A DNA stretch of 64,000 nucleotides from an uncultured Clostridium sp. (GTDB taxonomy: Bacteria > Bacillota > Clostridia > Clostridiales > Clostridiaceae). This document shows positions 61,974 through 64,000 of this stretch, one piece after another (position 1 is the stretch's first letter; each line of letters begins with the position of its first letter). The notes beneath the pieces were generated by a model. It was given only the letters and a program-made list of their open reading frames with translations, searched no databases and was not told the origin of the DNA. The stretch covers positions 4,417-68,416 of the forward strand of contig URKQ01000017.1 of assembly GCA_900548455.1 (NCBI GenBank), in the 5' to 3' direction. The translations under genes were made by a program, and so were the position numbers.

Positions 61974-62669
61974 TTATAAGAAGAACTTATCTAAAGACAC
62001 TAATTCTTTTTCCTTTAAAGCATACATTTCTTCTCTCTTTATATCTACAAAAGTATCTCTTTTTATATCTTCTATATTTTCCTTTATAAAGTCACATAAA
62101 AGACTTGCTGAAAGATTCTCCCTACTGCCACAACTAATTAAAGTTTTTACAATAAGTTTATCCTCTTCCACCTTACCTTCAATGCTTTTAACTAATGTTT
62201 TAATATCAACTTCTTTTTCCCCTGATTTAGTTTTCTTTAGCATATTCCAATTAGGAATATCTATTAGTTTTTGAAAATCAGGCTTACTGCCCTCTTTAAG
62301 CTTAAAGGTTAATGTATAACTAGCAGCATCTATAAGTGCCATACCCTGTAATACCTTTCTTCCTTCTGGTATTATAACCTTTGTTGCACTAACAAATTTA
62401 ACACCCATAACAGTGCTTTTATTTAAAGCTTCTATTATTTCTTCCTCGTTCACTTCATTTAAAAGAACTAAGTCCATATATTCTCCTGCTGAATAAGTTC
62501 CAACAGATAGAGGTTGTGCTAGTGATAAACTCATATGAGGGTTAAAGCCTTTAGAATATTCTACTGGCAATTTAGCTCTTCTTATTACTCTTTGAATAGT
62601 TCTCATCAAATCAAGGTGAGATATAAATTTTATCTCTCCTTCCTTAGTGAATTTTATTAAATAACGCAC
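61974..62669 (-). CDS. TIGR03936/DUF2344 family protein
   Basis: 231 residues of the DUF2344 family: KFTKEGEIKFISHLDLMRTI, YSKGFNPHMSLSLAQPLSVG and EYMDLVLL are its signatures. It is almost always found next to, or fused to, a TIGR03960 radical SAM protein, as here, and upstream of rng, suggesting a joint role in RNA or ribosome modification; the function is not established. I choose the GTG at 62669 (VRYLIKFTKEG), ten bases after AAGGAAG; a TTG at 62675 is possible. It overlaps the previous gene by 26 bases. Confidence 0.85.
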   Translation of the reverse strand: MRYLIKFTKEGEIKFISHLDLMRTIQRVIRRAKLPVEYSKGFNPHMSLSLAQPLSVGTYSAGEYMDLVLLNEVNEEEIIEALNKSTVMGVKFVSATKVIIPEGRKVLQGMALIDAASYTLTFKLKEGSKPDFQKLIDIPNWNMLKKTKSGEKEVDIKTLVKSIEGKVEEDKLIVKTLISCGSRENLSASLLCDFIKENIEDIKRDTFVDIKREEMYALKEKELVSLDKFFL

Positions 62670-64000
62670 CGTCAAAGCACTTCCTTTCCTTAAAACTAGT
62701 ATTAATTCCACATCCTGTACAATTTTGTCTGCAATCTGGAGTTAAAACAAGTTCCTTAGCTTTTTCATTTTCGCTTATTAAGTATTTTTTAGTTACTCCT
62801 ATATCTATGAAATCCCAAGGAAGAACTTCATCGTAGCTTCTTTCTCTGTAAGCATAGAAGTCTCCATCTACATTACATTCTTTAAAAGCTTCTTGCCATA
62901 ATTCAAAGTTAAAATATTCATTCCAACCATCAAATCTAGCTCCTTTTTCAAAGGCTTTAACTAAAACATCACAAAGTCTTCTATCTCCCCTAGCAAATAC
63001 TGCCTCCATATAACTAAGAGGGGATTCATGCCAGTTATAATTAATTGCTTTACTTTTTATGTTATCTCTTAAATTAGAAATTTTATTTTTTACTTCATCC
63101 ATTTTATTCATTGGTGCCCACTGGAATGGAGTAAATGGTTTTGGTACAAGTATAGATGTACTTACAGTAACTCTAAGACCTCTTTTTCTAACTTCTTTTG
63201 GAACATTAAAGTATTCATCTACTACCTTTTGAGCTAAATCTCCAATTCCTACAACATCTTCTACTGTTTCATAAGGTAATCCTATTACAAAGTACAATTT
63301 AATTGTAGACCATCCTGATTCAAAAGCACTTTTAGTAGCTCTAAGTAAATCTTCTTCTGTTACACCTTTATTAATTACATCTCTCATTCTTTGTGTTCCA
63401 GCTTCAGGTGCAAAAGTTAAACCTGTCTTTCTAACCTTTTGGATCTCTTTAATTAAATTTACTGAGAAGGAGTCAATTCTAAGAGATGGAATAGAAACTC
63501 CTATTTTCTCATCTTTATACTTTTCAATTAAAGAGAAAATTAGATTTTGTATATTAGAGTAATCACAAATACTTAAAGAACTTAAGGAAATCTCTTGATA
63601 TCCTGTATTATTAATAAGCACATCAATTTCTTCCATAAGCTTTTCAGTAGTCTTTTCTCTAACTGGTCTATATATCATTCCAGCCTGACAGAACCTACAG
63701 CCTCTTGTACATCCTCTAAAGGTTTCAATTACAATTCTATCATGAATTATTTCTGTATAAGGAACTATAAGCTTATCTGGGAAATCATTACCATTAAAAT
63801 CTGCTACTATTCTCTTTTTAACTGTTTTAGGTACATCTTCATATTTAGGAGTCATAGCTTCTATAGTTCCATCTGAATTATAAGTTACTTCATATAACGA
63901 AGGAACATATACTCCTTGTATTTTAGATATAGCTCTTAAATAGTCAGCTTTAGGTTTCCCCTTCATCTCTTTATATACATTTAAAATCTCATGAGTAACC
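62644..64000 (-). CDS. TIGR03960 family B12-binding-like radical SAM protein (partial, N-terminus outside window)
   Basis: 452 codons visible; the frame stays open to the edge (VTHEILNVYKEMKGKP), so the true start is beyond 64000. The radical SAM motif is CTRGCRFCQAG, followed by SLSSLSICDYSNIQ and LTFAPEAGTQRMRDVINKG. The C-terminus ends in a further Cys-rich stretch (PDCRQNCTGCGI). In full-length members an N-terminal domain resembles cobalamin-binding folds. The partner DUF2344 gene overlaps its end. Role unknown; neighbours point to RNA or ribosome metabolism. Confidence 0.9.
   Translation of the reverse strand, partial: VTHEILNVYKEMKGKPKADYLRAISKIQGVYVPSLYEVTYNSDGTIEAMTPKYEDVPKTVKKRIVADFNGNDFPDKLIVPYTEIIHDRIVIETFRGCTRGCRFCQAGMIYRPVREKTTEKLMEEIDVLINNTGYQEISLSSLSICDYSNIQNLIFSLIEKYKDEKIGVSIPSLRIDSFSVNLIKEIQKVRKTGLTFAPEAGTQRMRDVINKGVTEEDLLRATKSAFESGWSTIKLYFVIGLPYETVEDVVGIGDLAQKVVDEYFNVPKEVRKRGLRVTVSTSILVPKPFTPFQWAPMNKMDEVKNKISNLRDNIKSKAINYNWHESPLSYMEAVFARGDRRLCDVLVKAFEKGARFDGWNEYFNFELWQEAFKECNVDGDFYAYRERSYDEVLPWDFIDIGVTKKYLISENEKAKELVLTPDCRQNCTGCGINTSFKERKCFDGALFNKIH

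Noticed and set aside
1..64000. CRISPR arrays, rRNA, prophage structural genes, transposases, toxin-antitoxin pairs
   Set aside because: None was seen on either strand; the short repeats found are not regularly spaced.

Overview
The window is a low-GC, spore-forming, anaerobic Firmicute chromosome, most like Clostridium sensu stricto. The evidence is strong AT bias, AGGAGG-type ribosome binding sites, sporulation genes (spoIIP, gpr, yqfC, yqfD, a CotS-like kinase), pyruvate phosphate dikinase, a prpeptidase-processed L27, and the family gene order. Most of it is housekeeping on the minus strand. No transposase, integrase, CRISPR array or rRNA is visible.

Layout, low to high coordinates. 1-6.5 kb: nif3 (cut by the edge), trmK, a PH-like membrane protein, rpoD, dnaG, dgt. 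6.8-9.7 kb: an accessory pair, a CotS-like kinase and a soluble zinc-binding-type chemoreceptor, converging on two adjacent long palindromic elements. 10-13.4 kb: ppdK with a CcpN-like HTH-CBS regulator. 13.6-24.6 kb: DUF4342 protein, recO, era, cdd, an undecaprenol kinase/PAP2 fusion, ybeY, pgpH, yqfD, yqfC, an inserted GGDEF gene, yqeY, rpsU, HIT. 24.8-33.1 kb: the heat-shock operon hrcA-grpE-dnaK-dnaJ with a perfect CIRCE operator, running into prmA-rsmE-mtaB. 33.2-39.4 kb: hemW, lepA, a small unknown gene, spoIIP, gpr, rpsT. 39.5-42.3 kb: holA, comEC.

42.4-48.1 kb is the least ordinary part: an MFS exporter divergent from an HTH-TPR regulator, two unknown membrane-protein genes, tRNA-Sec (selC), and a signal-less amidase. 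A decayed copy of the 3' part of tRNA-Sec lies 1.7 kb beyond the intact gene in the same orientation, so the two membrane-protein genes sit between direct repeats. This looks like the scar of an element that entered at the 3' end of selC, or of a local duplication.

48.2-52.6 kb holds selB, selA and selD. selD is itself a selenoprotein gene: its real start is at 52594 and an in-frame TGA at codon 14 replaces the catalytic Cys. With tRNA-Sec this is the complete selenocysteine insertion set. 52.6-64 kb: comEA, dacF, rluD, ridA, yqeK, nadD, yhbY, obgE, rpmA, prp, rplU with a leader, rng, and the two-gene radical SAM/DUF2344 pair, cut by the right edge.

No clearly new multi-gene system was found. 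The best leads are the selC scar with its unknown cargo and the palindromic elements at 7.9-8.24 kb.
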